From contig NZ_CP025086.1 of NCBI RefSeq assembly GCF_004135935.1, positions 1,550,001 through 1,614,000 of the forward strand: 64,000 nucleotides of DNA. Reading direction: 5' to 3'. Position numbers and translations under genes: made by a program. This DNA comes from Methylovirgula ligni (GTDB lineage Bacteria; Pseudomonadota; Alphaproteobacteria; Rhizobiales; Beijerinckiaceae). The notes below the pieces were generated by a model. It did not search any database and was not told the origin of the DNA. It worked only from the letters and a program-made list of their open reading frames with translations. Positions 16,137 through 25,121 of the stretch are shown piece after piece; positions within the stretch are counted from its first letter, which is position 1, and every line of letters begins with the position of its first letter.

Positions 16137-17521
16137 ATCACATCCGAGATTTGGTCTTGCGAGATCTGGTCTTGCGAAATCTGGTCTTGCAGAATTTGGT
16201 CTTGCAAAAGTGACTCTTGCGGTGCGCCGGGGGCGCCGCTTTGCCGGATGATCTGCACATAGGCGAGGCGCATCACGACGATGAACATGAAGCAATCGAG
16301 CGCCAGCAGCGCGAGGCCGGCGCCGGTGGCCTGCCGCCATAGCGACAGCGGATAGGTGAGCGCGACGCTGGCGATCGCCGCGGCGAGATAGGTGTAGGAA
16401 TAACTGGCGTGCCGGTTGGCAGCGAGGATCAGATTCGACACCGGGTGCCACATGCCATTGACCAGCATCACCGCGGTCATGACGATGATGAGATCGAAGG
16501 ACGGATGCACGGTGCCGTGCGTCCATAGCACGACGATCTTCTGCCCGAAGACGAGGAGAACGAACGCGCCGGGCAGCAGGATCGCCGCATCGGTCGCCAG
16601 TGTCGCGAACAGGAAATACCGCTGCAGCCGCGCGTTGCTGCGCGCCACGGCCGTCGAGAATTCCGGCATCAGCGCATGGTTCAGCAAGGTCGTGAACTGC
16701 ACCCCGGCGCGGATCAGCGTGCGCACCGTGGTGAAGACCGGGACCGTGGCGGCGCCGGTCGCCACGCCGAGTACGACGGGCGTGCCTTGCAGAAAGGCGG
16801 CCTGGGCGAAGGGCAGCGCCAGCGCCGCCGCCGCAGGCTTAGCCAGCCGCTTGATCTCATCGAGATTGGCGCCGCGAAAGCCGAGGCGAAGCCACGGCAC
16901 CTGGAAGGTCAGCATCAGCGTTTGGCCGATGACGCAAACCGTGCGCGTCACGACATAGGCCGTCGCGGCGGCCAGAAGCGAGCCGCCGAGCAGCACAGTG
17001 ACGATACAGGCGAAACCCTCGGCGAGCTGGGTGACGGATTGGCCCATCACCCCGGTCGCGTAGAGGCCGGAGCAGCGGAAGCCCGCCATCAGCAGGCTGC
17101 TCGCCAGGCAGATCAGGCCATAGGCGACGATGAGGACGAGGGTGATGCGGATCGCGCCGGGGCTGACCCCTATGCCGAAGTTCAGCCAATCGTTGGGCAG
17201 CAGGGCACAGACGAGAACGGCGATGAGAAAGACGGAGGTCGAGACGAAGGTGATGGCGGCGAACGCGCTGTGATAAGTCACGAGCGTGCCGGCCTTGTCG
17301 CCGCGCGCGACCTTCATCGTCATATCGACGCCTGCGGCGGTGGCGAAGCCGAAGTCGCCGAGCGCGAGATAGGACGGGATGGTGAACAGCATCAGCCAGA
17401 CGCCGTAAAGCTTCAGCCCCCAATGCGTCGCAAGCACCGGGACGAGCGCCAATTGCAAGCCGATGATGACCAGTTGGCTGAAGGCGTTGGCGCCGATGCC
17501 GCGGAGTAGGCGGGCGAACAT
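16133..17521 (-). CDS. Wzx-type polysaccharide flippase
   Basis: A 462-residue membrane protein with 12 to 14 predicted helices of the MATE/Wzx polysaccharide exporter superfamily. The early LVIIGLQLALVPVLATHWG and LGDFGFATAAG segments are typical of O-antigen flippases. It would move undecaprenyl-linked repeat units to the periplasmic face for the Wzy-like protein. After the last helix the C-terminus ends in about 25 residues made of tandem QDQIS/QDQIL units, encoded by five 15-bp repeats at 16146-16220; this tail is not a family feature. The stop overlaps the start of the next glycosyltransferase by four bases. Confidence 0.85.
   Translation of the reverse strand: MFARLLRGIGANAFSQLVIIGLQLALVPVLATHWGLKLYGVWLMLFTIPSYLALGDFGFATAAGVDMTMKVARGDKAGTLVTYHSAFAAITFVSTSVFLIAVLVCALLPNDWLNFGIGVSPGAIRITLVLIVAYGLICLASSLLMAGFRCSGLYATGVMGQSVTQLAEGFACIVTVLLGGSLLAAATAYVVTRTVCVIGQTLMLTFQVPWLRLGFRGANLDEIKRLAKPAAAALALPFAQAAFLQGTPVVLGVATGAATVPVFTTVRTLIRAGVQFTTLLNHALMPEFSTAVARSNARLQRYFLFATLATDAAILLPGAFVLLVFGQKIVVLWTHGTVHPSFDLIIVMTAVMLVNGMWHPVSNLILAANRHASYSYTYLAAAIASVALTYPLSLWRQATGAGLALLALDCFMFIVVMRLAYVQIIRQSGAPGAPQESLLQDQILQDQISQDQISQDQISDVI
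16146..16220. repeat. Five 15-bp tandem repeats in the flippase C-terminus
   Basis: On the plus strand the units are GAGATTTGGTCTTGC, GAGATCTGGTCTTGC, GAAATCTGGTCTTGC, AGAATTTGGTCTTGC and AAAAGTGACTCTTGC, running head to tail. They keep the reading frame and code for repeated QDQIS-type pentapeptides. Copy number could change by slippage without breaking the flippase frame. Confidence 0.9.
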
Positions 17522-17652
17522 GGGTAACTCAAATCCTCGCCGCCGGAAATCGGGGCGGCTCCGCGAGCTTTATCAACTGTATTATGAACCGTGCCTGACG
17601 TGTCCGAAAACCCGCCACACGTTTCGATGCGATGCCATAAAGTCTTGTGAAA

Positions 17653-18774
17653 TCATAGCAATTTCATGACGCCTTCGACGAAGGCGGGGGTATCGGCGCG
17701 GGGCAGATATTGGGCGCAGCCGATGGCGAGGCGCTCCCACAGGTCTTCGTCCTCGTGCAGCCACTGCATGAAAAAGGCCAGGCCCGCGGGATTGTCGGGC
17801 TCGACGACGAAACCGTTGACGCCGCTGCGGACCAGCGTTTCGAGCGCACCGCAATTGTGCGAGATGATGGTCGGCACGCCCATCGCCTGCGCCTCGATGA
17901 TCACATTGCCGAACTGTTCCTCGATACTCGGCAGGATGAGCGCGAGCGATTGCGCAAGTTCGTGGGCGATTTCCGGCCGCTGCAGAAAGCCGCGAAGGAC
18001 GACGAAATCGCCGAGATCGAGGGCGGCGATCTTGGCGCGCAACTCGGTTTCCAGTTCGCCCGAGCCGCAGATATGCAGCGGCCGCGGTGTCGCGACCGCC
18101 TTGCGGTAGAGCGCATAGGCGTCGATCAGGACGTTGAGGTTCTTTTTGGGGACCAGACGGGTGACGGCGGTAAAGCGCCGCGCGGCGTGCGGCAGGCCGC
18201 CCGGCGCCGGTTCCGCGCCCGCGAGATTGCGGATTTCGCCGACAGACAGCGTGTTATGGCCGTAGGCGATCGGTACCCGGCTGCCGCGCAGGAAGCGGAT
18301 ATATTCCTCCGAGCGGCCGCGGTTGGTCAGAAATCCGGCATAGGGAAGCAGGATCAGCGATTTGAACACTTCCCAGCGGATCTTGCGGTCGTAATCGTCG
18401 AATTTCGACAACAGCATGCCGAAGACGCGCTTGTTCATCAGCGCCAGGACCATCGACGTGAGGATGACCGCCGCGTCATTGTAATGGCTGAAGAAAAACG
18501 CATCGGCGTGTGAGCGCAGGCAGAACGACAGGGTCCGCCACAGCTTGCGCACAAAGCCGATCGAGCCCGGCCGGGCATCGGGAAAGAGCGTGACGAGGCT
18601 GAAATTCTTGGCGTCGGGCGAGACCCACTCATAGGTCGTGCTCTTGCCGGTCCATTGCACGCCGACGACTTCCCATTGGCCGTCGAGCGCACGGGCCAGC
18701 GCGCCGCACCTGTCGACATGCATCGGCCCGAAATTTTCCCAGAGGAAGACGACCCTGCGCAGCCGTGTTGGCAC
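17653..18774 (-). CDS. GT4-family glycosyltransferase
   Basis: A 373-residue GT-B glycosyltransferase. The N-terminus carries FLWENFGPMHVDRC, shared with the upstream gene product. The C-terminal half has TRLVPKKNLN, HICGSGELE and the donor motif in EEQFGNVIIEAQAMGVP (E-x7-E). The start is GTG at 18774, three bases after the stop of the preceding gene. It is a tandem paralogue of that gene, with collinear motifs along the full length. They probably add two similar sugars or act on related acceptors. A 131-bp gap separates it from the flippase gene. Confidence 0.85.
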   Translation of the reverse strand: MPTRLRRVVFLWENFGPMHVDRCGALARALDGQWEVVGVQWTGKSTTYEWVSPDAKNFSLVTLFPDARPGSIGFVRKLWRTLSFCLRSHADAFFFSHYNDAAVILTSMVLALMNKRVFGMLLSKFDDYDRKIRWEVFKSLILLPYAGFLTNRGRSEEYIRFLRGSRVPIAYGHNTLSVGEIRNLAGAEPAPGGLPHAARRFTAVTRLVPKKNLNVLIDAYALYRKAVATPRPLHICGSGELETELRAKIAALDLGDFVVLRGFLQRPEIAHELAQSLALILPSIEEQFGNVIIEAQAMGVPTIISHNCGALETLVRSGVNGFVVEPDNPAGLAFFMQWLHEDEDLWERLAIGCAQYLPRADTPAFVEGVMKLL

Positions 18775-18777
18775 GTG

Positions 18778-19887
18778 TCAGGCGCTCGCCGTCAACCGCC
18801 CAACGGATTGGGCGAAGCTTTTCGCATCGGCTTCCTCGGCAAAGGCGGAGGTGCCGGCGGAAAGACGCTCCCAAAGCAATTGGTCGGAGGCAAGCTTGCC
18901 GAGGAAGAAGGCGATCCCTTCGACACTGTCGGCCTGGACGGCAAAGCCGTTGACGCCGGAGCGGACGAATTCGTCGCGCGCGCCGCAATTTTCGGAGACG
19001 ATGACGGGCACGCCCATGGCCAGGGCTTCGATGATCGAGAAGCCGAACTGTTCTTCGGAGCTTGACTGTATCAGCACGAGAGTCGACCCCAGCGCCTGGC
19101 TGACGGCGTCGGTCTGCTGGAAGCCCTCGAAGGTGACGAGATCGCTCAGGTTCAGCTCGCGCACATGCTCGCGCAACTCCTGATCGAGTCCGCCATCGCC
19201 GAAAATCCGCAACCGGCGCGGGTGGTTGGTCCGCGAGACATACAGCGCGAAGGCGTCGACCGCCACAAACAAATTCTTCTTGGCAACGAGACGCGAAATT
19301 ATGGTGAAGTGGCGGTCCTGGAAATCGACGCCGCCCGGCGCCGGGGTAACGCCTGCGGCGCGGCGGATACGGTCGACCGAGATCGTGTCGTAATAATTCT
19401 CGATCCGGCTGTTTCCAAGACCCAGAAAGCTCAGATATTGGCGGCTGCGCCGCGAGCCGACGATGGCGCCGACATAGGGCCAGATCCAGATCGCCTTCAG
19501 TGCCTCGCGCCAGATCGAGCGTGGCCGGTCGTCGAACTTGGAATCGAGCAGCAGATAAACGCGCTTGCCGATCATGCGCATCAGCATGGCCGCGATTTGG
19601 ACGCTCGGCTCATTATAGTGGCAGAGGAAGACGTGGTGTGCGCCCGAGCTGACGCTGACGCGCACCAGCTCAAAAGCCGTCCGCAGCGCGCCCCTTTGGG
19701 TCTTGCCGTCGAGGAGGGTGCGCTTGACGAAATGCTGGCCGGTTTCGGGCTCCCACGAATACGTGGAACTTGCCGGATTGAGTTCGATCCCGAGGATTTC
19801 CTGACGCGGCATGGCGCGGGCTACAGCGTCGCAGCGGTCGACATGGGTCGGCCCGAAATTCTCCCAGAAAAACATAATGCAAGTCAC
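18778..19887 (-). CDS. GT4-family glycosyltransferase, paralogue of the next gene
   Basis: A 369-residue GT-B glycosyltransferase starting with FFWENFGPTHVDRC, almost the same as the downstream gene product. Conserved parts are SRLVAKKNLF, RIFGDGGLD and the E-x7-E motif in EEQFGFSIIEALAMGVPV. The GTG at 19887 is taken as start because GAGAAG lies five bases before it; an ATG at 19875 lacks a binding site. It follows the GT at 19912-21123 with 24 bp between. The pair arose by tandem duplication and has diverged, which suggests different sugars or linkages. Confidence 0.85.
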   Translation of the reverse strand: MTCIMFFWENFGPTHVDRCDAVARAMPRQEILGIELNPASSTYSWEPETGQHFVKRTLLDGKTQRGALRTAFELVRVSVSSGAHHVFLCHYNEPSVQIAAMLMRMIGKRVYLLLDSKFDDRPRSIWREALKAIWIWPYVGAIVGSRRSRQYLSFLGLGNSRIENYYDTISVDRIRRAAGVTPAPGGVDFQDRHFTIISRLVAKKNLFVAVDAFALYVSRTNHPRRLRIFGDGGLDQELREHVRELNLSDLVTFEGFQQTDAVSQALGSTLVLIQSSSEEQFGFSIIEALAMGVPVIVSENCGARDEFVRSGVNGFAVQADSVEGIAFFLGKLASDQLLWERLSAGTSAFAEEADAKSFAQSVGRLTASA

Positions 19888-19911
19888 GGTACTTCTCGAT
19901 CTGCCTGCATC

Positions 19912-21123
19912 TCAGGCTGGCGCCGCGTTTTTTACGCGACCGGCCAAAATCGTCTCGAAACGTCCGGCGATCATGCCGACGTCGAAATTCTCGTCGGCAT
20001 AACCGCGCGCCTTGACGCCTGCGTTGTGTCGCGCCTCGGGGTCCTTCAGGAACCGCCGGATCGCCGCGACGAAACCTGCTTCATCGTTGGGCGCCACAAC
20101 GTAGCCGGCGCCGGAGCGCATCAAGATTCGTGCCGCGAGATTGGCCGCGTTGGCTGAGAGCACGATTGCCTTACCGGCACATAGATAGGACAGAACTTTC
20201 GAAGGAACAGAGTAGACGGCAGCATCGGGCTCGATCATCGCCAGCATCACATCGCCGGTAGCGAGAACGCCGCTGTAATCACGAAAATCCTGGAAGGGCA
20301 GAACCGTCAGATTTGAAAGTCCGCGCGCCTTTGCCGTGTCGCGCACTTCATCGGCATATTTGCCTTCCGACACGACAACGACGGCGACCTCTGGCTCGGC
20401 CTTGAAAGCCTCGGCCGTCGCGACAAGCAGCGAGGGATTATGCTTCAGCCCGAGTGTACCCGAATACATCAGCACAAATTTCCGGTTAAGATCGTGCGCG
20501 CGACTCCAGGCATTGTCGCGCGGCAGAATGAGAATTTTGTCTTTCGGCGCCCAATTCTCGATAATGAAAATGCGCTCGCGCGACACATTCCAATTAACGA
20601 GCGGGGTTATGAAATCTTCAGTAATGGCAATGACGAGATCCGCACGTCGCAAAAGACGCTTTTCCAGTTCTTCGTACCAAACTCCGATGGCGTGACCAAC
20701 AACTGGAATCTTTTTCTTCAATACGGCTTTTATCGCGTTTGAATAAATGTCCTGAAGCCAAAATACGAAACAAATATTACAAGCGCGGCAGTAATTCTGG
20801 ATCACGCGCTGCGGATCGAGCGGGTTGTTGCAGCCGATGACGACATCCGGATGCCAGCTTGCGATGCGCGCCGTAACGCGACGCCCATATTCGATCTCCT
20901 GCTGCCGGCGCGCAACGAAATCGTATTTCTTGAACGGCACGCCGAGGCTGATGGCTTCGACTTCGAATGTCTTGGGATCGTCCGGCTTCTGCGCGAGGTC
21001 GCCCTTCGGGCTTTGAAAATCCCCCAGCGAAAGATGCAGCACATTGTGCCCGCGTTTGGCGAGTTCACGCGCGAGCTCGACCGTAAAGGCATGGCCCGAA
21101 TAATCGTTGAGCAGAATTCTCAT
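19912..21123 (-). CDS. GT4-family glycosyltransferase (WbuB-like)
   Basis: A 403-residue glycosyltransferase of the WbuB/WcaI-like subgroup. Features are YSGHAFTVELARELAKRGH at the N-terminus, VFWLQDIYSNAI, IENWAPKD, and the donor-site region MYSGTLGLKHNP with DAAVYSVPSKVLSYLCAGK. WbuB-like enzymes often transfer N-acetylated aminosugars. It is the first gene of the minus-strand polysaccharide run (21123 to 13646). The DNA between about 20400 and 20800 is visibly richer in A and T than the flanking glycosyltransferase genes, with many AAA, AAT and ATT codons, a sign of separate origin. Confidence 0.85.
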   Translation of the reverse strand: MRILLNDYSGHAFTVELARELAKRGHNVLHLSLGDFQSPKGDLAQKPDDPKTFEVEAISLGVPFKKYDFVARRQQEIEYGRRVTARIASWHPDVVIGCNNPLDPQRVIQNYCRACNICFVFWLQDIYSNAIKAVLKKKIPVVGHAIGVWYEELEKRLLRRADLVIAITEDFITPLVNWNVSRERIFIIENWAPKDKILILPRDNAWSRAHDLNRKFVLMYSGTLGLKHNPSLLVATAEAFKAEPEVAVVVVSEGKYADEVRDTAKARGLSNLTVLPFQDFRDYSGVLATGDVMLAMIEPDAAVYSVPSKVLSYLCAGKAIVLSANAANLAARILMRSGAGYVVAPNDEAGFVAAIRRFLKDPEARHNAGVKARGYADENFDVGMIAGRFETILAGRVKNAAPA

Positions 21124-21266
21124 TCGCGCAATGTGCTCCCGCCGCAGGCAGCGCGGCGCCTAAAGACGCCGCAGCCAATATGGAAAATTTGGCCAATTCA
21201 AAGCAGCGGCGCCATTGCCGCAAACCCGTGCTGTGCCACGCGCTAAATGAACGTAAGCGAAACGGG

Positions 21267-22157
21267 TCAGGGCTTTCCGGCGGTATGCACCTCGGCAATA
21301 TAGCCGCCGGGAAACTCGAAGAAGGCGGTGCGCCGCCCCGCGGCCGCGAAAGGCTCGACTGTGACGAAAACGCCAGCCGCTTCGGCCTTGAGGATCGTCG
21401 CGTCCAGATCGGCGACCTCATAGCCGGTCGTCTCGCGGCCCCAGGGGAAGGGAAGCTGGCCGTCGGTCGCCAGGACCAGCGTCTTGCCGAAGGCCGAGTC
21501 GATCAGCACGCGCCGAAAGGTATTGAAAGGTTCACCAACCTCGGCACCCGGCGCCTTGCGAATATCCTCGACCACCTTGCCTTGCGAAAAGGCAAGATAG
21601 GAGCGGATGAAGGCGTCGGCCTGTTCCGGCGCGACATAGACACGGTTTTCGGGAACGCGCATGAGCGCGGGGGCGTGCGAGGGCTTTGTGTGCCAATAAA
21701 GCTGCATGTTGACGCCGCCCGGCCATTGAATGATCGCGTCGCGGCCGATCGCATCCTCGAACGGCGCGACGATGAGGCCGGCGCCGTCGGCCCGCGCGGC
21801 GGCGACCGCCGCATCGAAATCGGCGACGAGGAAACCGTTGCGCTCGGCGCCGAACGGGGCGGGGATCGGCGTGACGAAGCCGAAGACGGACAAAACGCCG
21901 ACCGGCGTGCGCACGAGCTGCGATTTGGTCGTGCTCGGCGTCGGCGTCACATTGGCGATGATCTCTTTTGACGCCATGCCGCCGAAGGTCGCGACGAAAC
22001 TTTTGACGAAGCGCTCGAATTTTTCCGGCGCGACATAGACGTGGGTCGTATCATATTGCGGCCCGACCGCCAGAGCCGGTGCGGCCTGCGCTCCGCCCGC
22101 AAGGCCAGCAAGCATGAGTATCGAAACAAGACCCAAAGTCATTCGCATCTTTTGCAT
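21267..22157 (-). CDS. Secreted two-domain VOC (glyoxalase-like) protein
   Basis: A 296-residue protein with a signal peptide (about 26 residues, GGAQA cleavage), so it acts outside the cytoplasm. The mature part has two similar halves, each with a HVYVAPE or RVYVAPE opening, a GFLVADFDAAV or GYEVADLDATI segment and a WPGG or FPGG motif. This is the betaalpha-beta-beta-beta layout of the vicinal oxygen chelate superfamily. Known family members are glyoxalases, dioxygenases and resistance proteins, mostly cytoplasmic, so a signal peptide is unusual. Metal ligands are hard to assign. It stands alone between the polysaccharide locus and a small gene. Confidence 0.75.
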   Translation of the reverse strand: MQKMRMTLGLVSILMLAGLAGGAQAAPALAVGPQYDTTHVYVAPEKFERFVKSFVATFGGMASKEIIANVTPTPSTTKSQLVRTPVGVLSVFGFVTPIPAPFGAERNGFLVADFDAAVAAARADGAGLIVAPFEDAIGRDAIIQWPGGVNMQLYWHTKPSHAPALMRVPENRVYVAPEQADAFIRSYLAFSQGKVVEDIRKAPGAEVGEPFNTFRRVLIDSAFGKTLVLATDGQLPFPWGRETTGYEVADLDATILKAEAAGVFVTVEPFAAAGRRTAFFEFPGGYIAEVHTAGKP

Positions 22158-22378
22158 CGTTCCCGTTCGCGCGCCGAGCCGCGCGGGATTTGGCTAGCGA
22201 AGATTCAGCGGCTTGTAACCACAAAAAATCTTGCCGGGTTCAACAGCCTTGGGCATGATCGTCATGCGTCGGCTGATCATGACGTGCGATCCTTGTGGCA
22301 ATGTCGTGAAGATCGCCTCTCGATCACGGCCCGCGCAGAGGTGGCGCCCGCAGGGCGCCCCACGACAGGAGAGTGGCT

Positions 22379-22492
22379 ATGGCGAAGGGTCAATTGCGCA
22401 GCAATAAAGAAGCCAAGAAGCCGAAGAAGGAAAAGCCGAAGACGACAGCCGCAGCGCCGTCGGTCAAGGACGTCGGCGCCAAAAAGAAGTAG
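22379..22492 (+). CDS. Small lysine-rich conserved protein (37 residues)
   Basis: ATG at 22379 is preceded by AGGAG at seven bases. The product, MAKGQLRSNKEAKKPKKEK and onward, is one third lysine and ends in GAKKK. Very similar short MAKGQ..RSNKEAKKPK proteins are widespread in Hyphomicrobiales, from memory of genome annotations; no function is assigned. The charge suggests binding to nucleic acid. The stop lies one base before the stop of the convergent oxidoreductase gene. Confidence 0.8.
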   Translation: MAKGQLRSNKEAKKPKKEKPKTTAAAPSVKDVGAKKK

Positions 22493-22493
22493 G

Positions 22494-24018
22494 CTAGGCC
22501 TCGGCGATCAAGGCTTCAAATCCGGCCTCCGCGACGAGGGCATCATGGTCCCGGCCTATCGCCGCGACCGCCAGCTTCCGCCCATTGCTGAAATAGCTCA
22601 CCTGGCAGCTCTTCGCTGCCAGGTCGCCCTCTATTGTCGTCCGATCCCACTTTTCGGCATGCCCGACATAGCGGATGGAGACGTCGTAGTGCTGGCTCCA
22701 GAAGAAGGGCACAAGGTCGTAGCGTCGGCGCTGGCCGAGGATATTGCGCGCCGCGACCTGGCCCTGCTGCTCCGCCACGACCCAATGCTCGACACGGATG
22801 GTCTGTCCGCTCAACGGGTCGGGCCAGCGCGCCAGATCGCCGGCCGCGAAAATGCCCGGCGCGCTGGTTTCGAGATATTCGTTGACGGCGATGCCGCGAT
22901 CGATCTTCAGCCCCGCATCCTGCGCGAGCCCGACCGCGGGCCGCACGCCGACCCCGGCGACGATTAAGATCGGCCGGCAGCGTCACGCCATTGCCGAGCG
23001 TCACGCCGCGTTCGTCGATGGCGGTGGCGCTCGTGCCCAGATGGAAGGTCACGCCGTGCGATTCATGCAGGGCGCGGACGAAATCGCCGATCTCCGGGCC
23101 GAGGATTTTTTCAAGCGGGCGTGCCTCGGGTCCAACAACATGCACGTCGAGGCCGCGCTCGCGCAGAGAGGCGGCCGCCTCAAGTCCGATGAAACTCGCG
23201 CCGATGATGACGGCGCGCTTGGCTTTTTCCGCCGCCGCGATGATCGCCCGGCTGTCGTCGAGCGTGCGCAGATAATGGACGCGCTCGGCGCCGGGAATAT
23301 TGAGATGCACTGGATCCGCGCCGGTCGCGAGCAGCAGCCCGTCGTAGGAATGCAGAGTGCCGTCTTCGCGCCGAACCGTCTTGGCGGCCGGATCGATGGC
23401 GACGATACGGGCATTGAGGACGAGATTGATCCCGTGCTTCTCATAGAATTTGGCGGAGCGCAGCGGAATCCAGGATTCCTCCGCTTGGCCGGCGAGGTAA
23501 TCCTTCGACAGGTTCGGTCGGTCAACAGGGACCGAGTCATCCGCGCTCAGCAAGGTGACTGGCCCGGCATACCCCTCCCGGCGCAGCATTTCCGCCGCCG
23601 CATTGCCGGCCGCGCCGCCGCCAATGATGAGCACGGAGGCCGGTACGTCAGGTCCCTTCAATTCCGGCTTTGGGGGAGGCGTCAGCTTTTCGGTGACATG
23701 GATGTTGCCGTCGCGTTCCACGATCTGCCAGGCCGCAACCGGATCGAGCGCCGGGGCACGCAGCGCCTCGCCGGTGCGCAGGCTGAAACAGGCGTGATGC
23801 AACGGGCAGCGCACTGTATCGCCGACGATGAGCCCCTCGGCGAGCGGGCCGTTGTAATGCGTGCATGTGGCGCCGAGCGCGAAAATCTCGCCGCCGCTCC
23901 TGGTCAGGAGAACCGCGTCGTCGCCGACATGGCCGAGCAGGATTCTGCCCTCGGCGAGCGCGTCGAGCGGCACGCCGCGCGAAAGGTCCGGCCCCTTGTC
24001 TGCGGTCGCGTCGCTCAT
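22494..24018 (-). pseudogene. Rieske/AIF-type FAD oxidoreductase gene with a one-base frameshift
   Basis: The gene starts at ATG 24018 behind a strong AAGGAGG site. It encodes an N-terminal Rieske [2Fe-2S] domain (CTH at about residue 50 and CPLHH about 20 residues later), then a pyridine nucleotide-disulphide oxidoreductase with IIGGGAAGNAAAEML, DRPNLSKDYLAG and LLLATGADP. After VTLPADL the frame breaks: one extra A (plus-strand TT at 22964-22965) shifts translation. The expected continuation, [19 protein letters not shown] to the FAD-binding FAAGDLA and the C-terminal domain, lies in the next frame and ends at 22494. Such AIF-like enzymes act as ferredoxin-type reductases. Both halves look well conserved, so this is a recent mutation or a sequence error. 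Confidence 0.85.
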
Positions 24019-24032
24019 GGCGTTCCTCCTTC

Positions 24033-24911
24033 TCAGTCGTCGGTCAGCGCCGCGCGGCGGAAGGCGACGCGCGACACTGCGGCCCAATCCTTGTCGCCAT
24101 CGCCGTGCGCGATCGCATCGACGAAATTGTCGCGCACGACCCCGGCGAAGGGCAGCGGCGCGCCGGCCTTTTCGCTCGCGGCAAGCATCAGCCGCACGTC
24201 CTTCAGCCCGAGCGCGAGCTTGAACCCTGCCTCGAACTTCCGCTCCACAATGGCGGCGCTGTAGGTCTTGTAAGCCGGAGCGGCGAACAAAGTTCCGGTG
24301 AGGATTTCGGCGATCTTCTCCTGTGGCACATTCTGGCACTCGGCGAAGGCAAAGGCCTCGGACATGGCCTCGATGGCGGAGATGAGGACGAAATTGGCGG
24401 CGAGCTTGGCGACATTGCCAAGATGCGGCTCGCTGCCGACGACCCAGGTCGCCTTGCCGATCGCATCGAGCACCGGCTTGACGCGGGCGATGTCATCCGC
24501 CGCGCCGGCGGCGAGAATATTGAGTTCGCCCTTGGCGGCGACATCCGGGCGCCCGAGCACTGGCGCGCCGATGTAGGCGACCCCGGCTTCGGCATGCAGC
24601 TTTTCCAGTTTTTTGGCGAAATCGACCGAGATCGTCGCGGTGACGAGATGAATGAGGCCGGGACGCGCGATCTCCAGCAGGCCGGGCGCGATGATGACGT
24701 CCTCGATCACCTCGTCCGAGGCCAGCATGGTGAGCACGGCATCGGCCTGGAAAGCCTCGGCCGGGGTGGCGACCGGCTGCGCCCCTTCGCCGCGCAATCT
24801 CTCGACCGCTGCCTGGGAGCGGTTCCAGACCAGAACGCGATGGCCCGCCGCGATAAGCCGTGACGCCATGGCCGAGCCCATGCCGCCGAGTCCGATAAAA
24901 CCAATATCCAC
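24033..24911 (-). CDS. NAD(P)-dependent beta-hydroxyacid dehydrogenase (3-hydroxyisobutyrate dehydrogenase family)
   Basis: A 292-residue enzyme with the Rossmann motif GFIGLGGMGSAMASRL at the N-terminus, the helical domain region SEPHLGNVAKLAANFVL (catalytic Lys in NVAKL) and a C-terminal KDVRLMLAASE. This matches the 3-hydroxyisobutyrate/tartronate semialdehyde/glyoxylate reductase family. The start is set at GTG 24911, six bases after GGGAG; an upstream TTG at 24917 directly abuts that site. It is 14 bp upstream of the Rieske/FAD oxidoreductase and probably in the same operon. The exact substrate is unknown. Confidence 0.85.
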   Translation of the reverse strand: MDIGFIGLGGMGSAMASRLIAAGHRVLVWNRSQAAVERLRGEGAQPVATPAEAFQADAVLTMLASDEVIEDVIIAPGLLEIARPGLIHLVTATISVDFAKKLEKLHAEAGVAYIGAPVLGRPDVAAKGELNILAAGAADDIARVKPVLDAIGKATWVVGSEPHLGNVAKLAANFVLISAIEAMSEAFAFAECQNVPQEKIAEILTGTLFAAPAYKTYSAAIVERKFEAGFKLALGLKDVRLMLAASEKAGAPLPFAGVVRDNFVDAIAHGDGDKDWAAVSRVAFRRAALTDD

Positions 24912-25121
24912 GGTCAACTCCCTCAGAACAGTCTATAAGCCACCGGGACTTTCGCCGCATTGCGCTGCGAGGCCCCGATGCTTATTTGCGCTCCGGGCGC
25001 CTGTTCGGCTAGATCGCGATGCCGCTCGGGGCGGAATTTGTCCGGGCTGAATTTGCTTGAACGGCCTGCTTGTGCTTCAGAAGGCCCGGCCCGCTTGGCC
25101 GCGTGCCGGAAGGGGAAAGAT

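Noticed and set aside
16146-16220. The 15-bp array as a CRISPR or a CRISPR-like repeat
   Set aside because: Units abut without spacers and lie in frame inside a flippase gene.
22964-22965. Programmed frameshift in the Rieske/FAD oxidoreductase
   Set aside because: No classical slippery heptamer or downstream pseudoknot was recognised; mutation or sequencing error is simpler.
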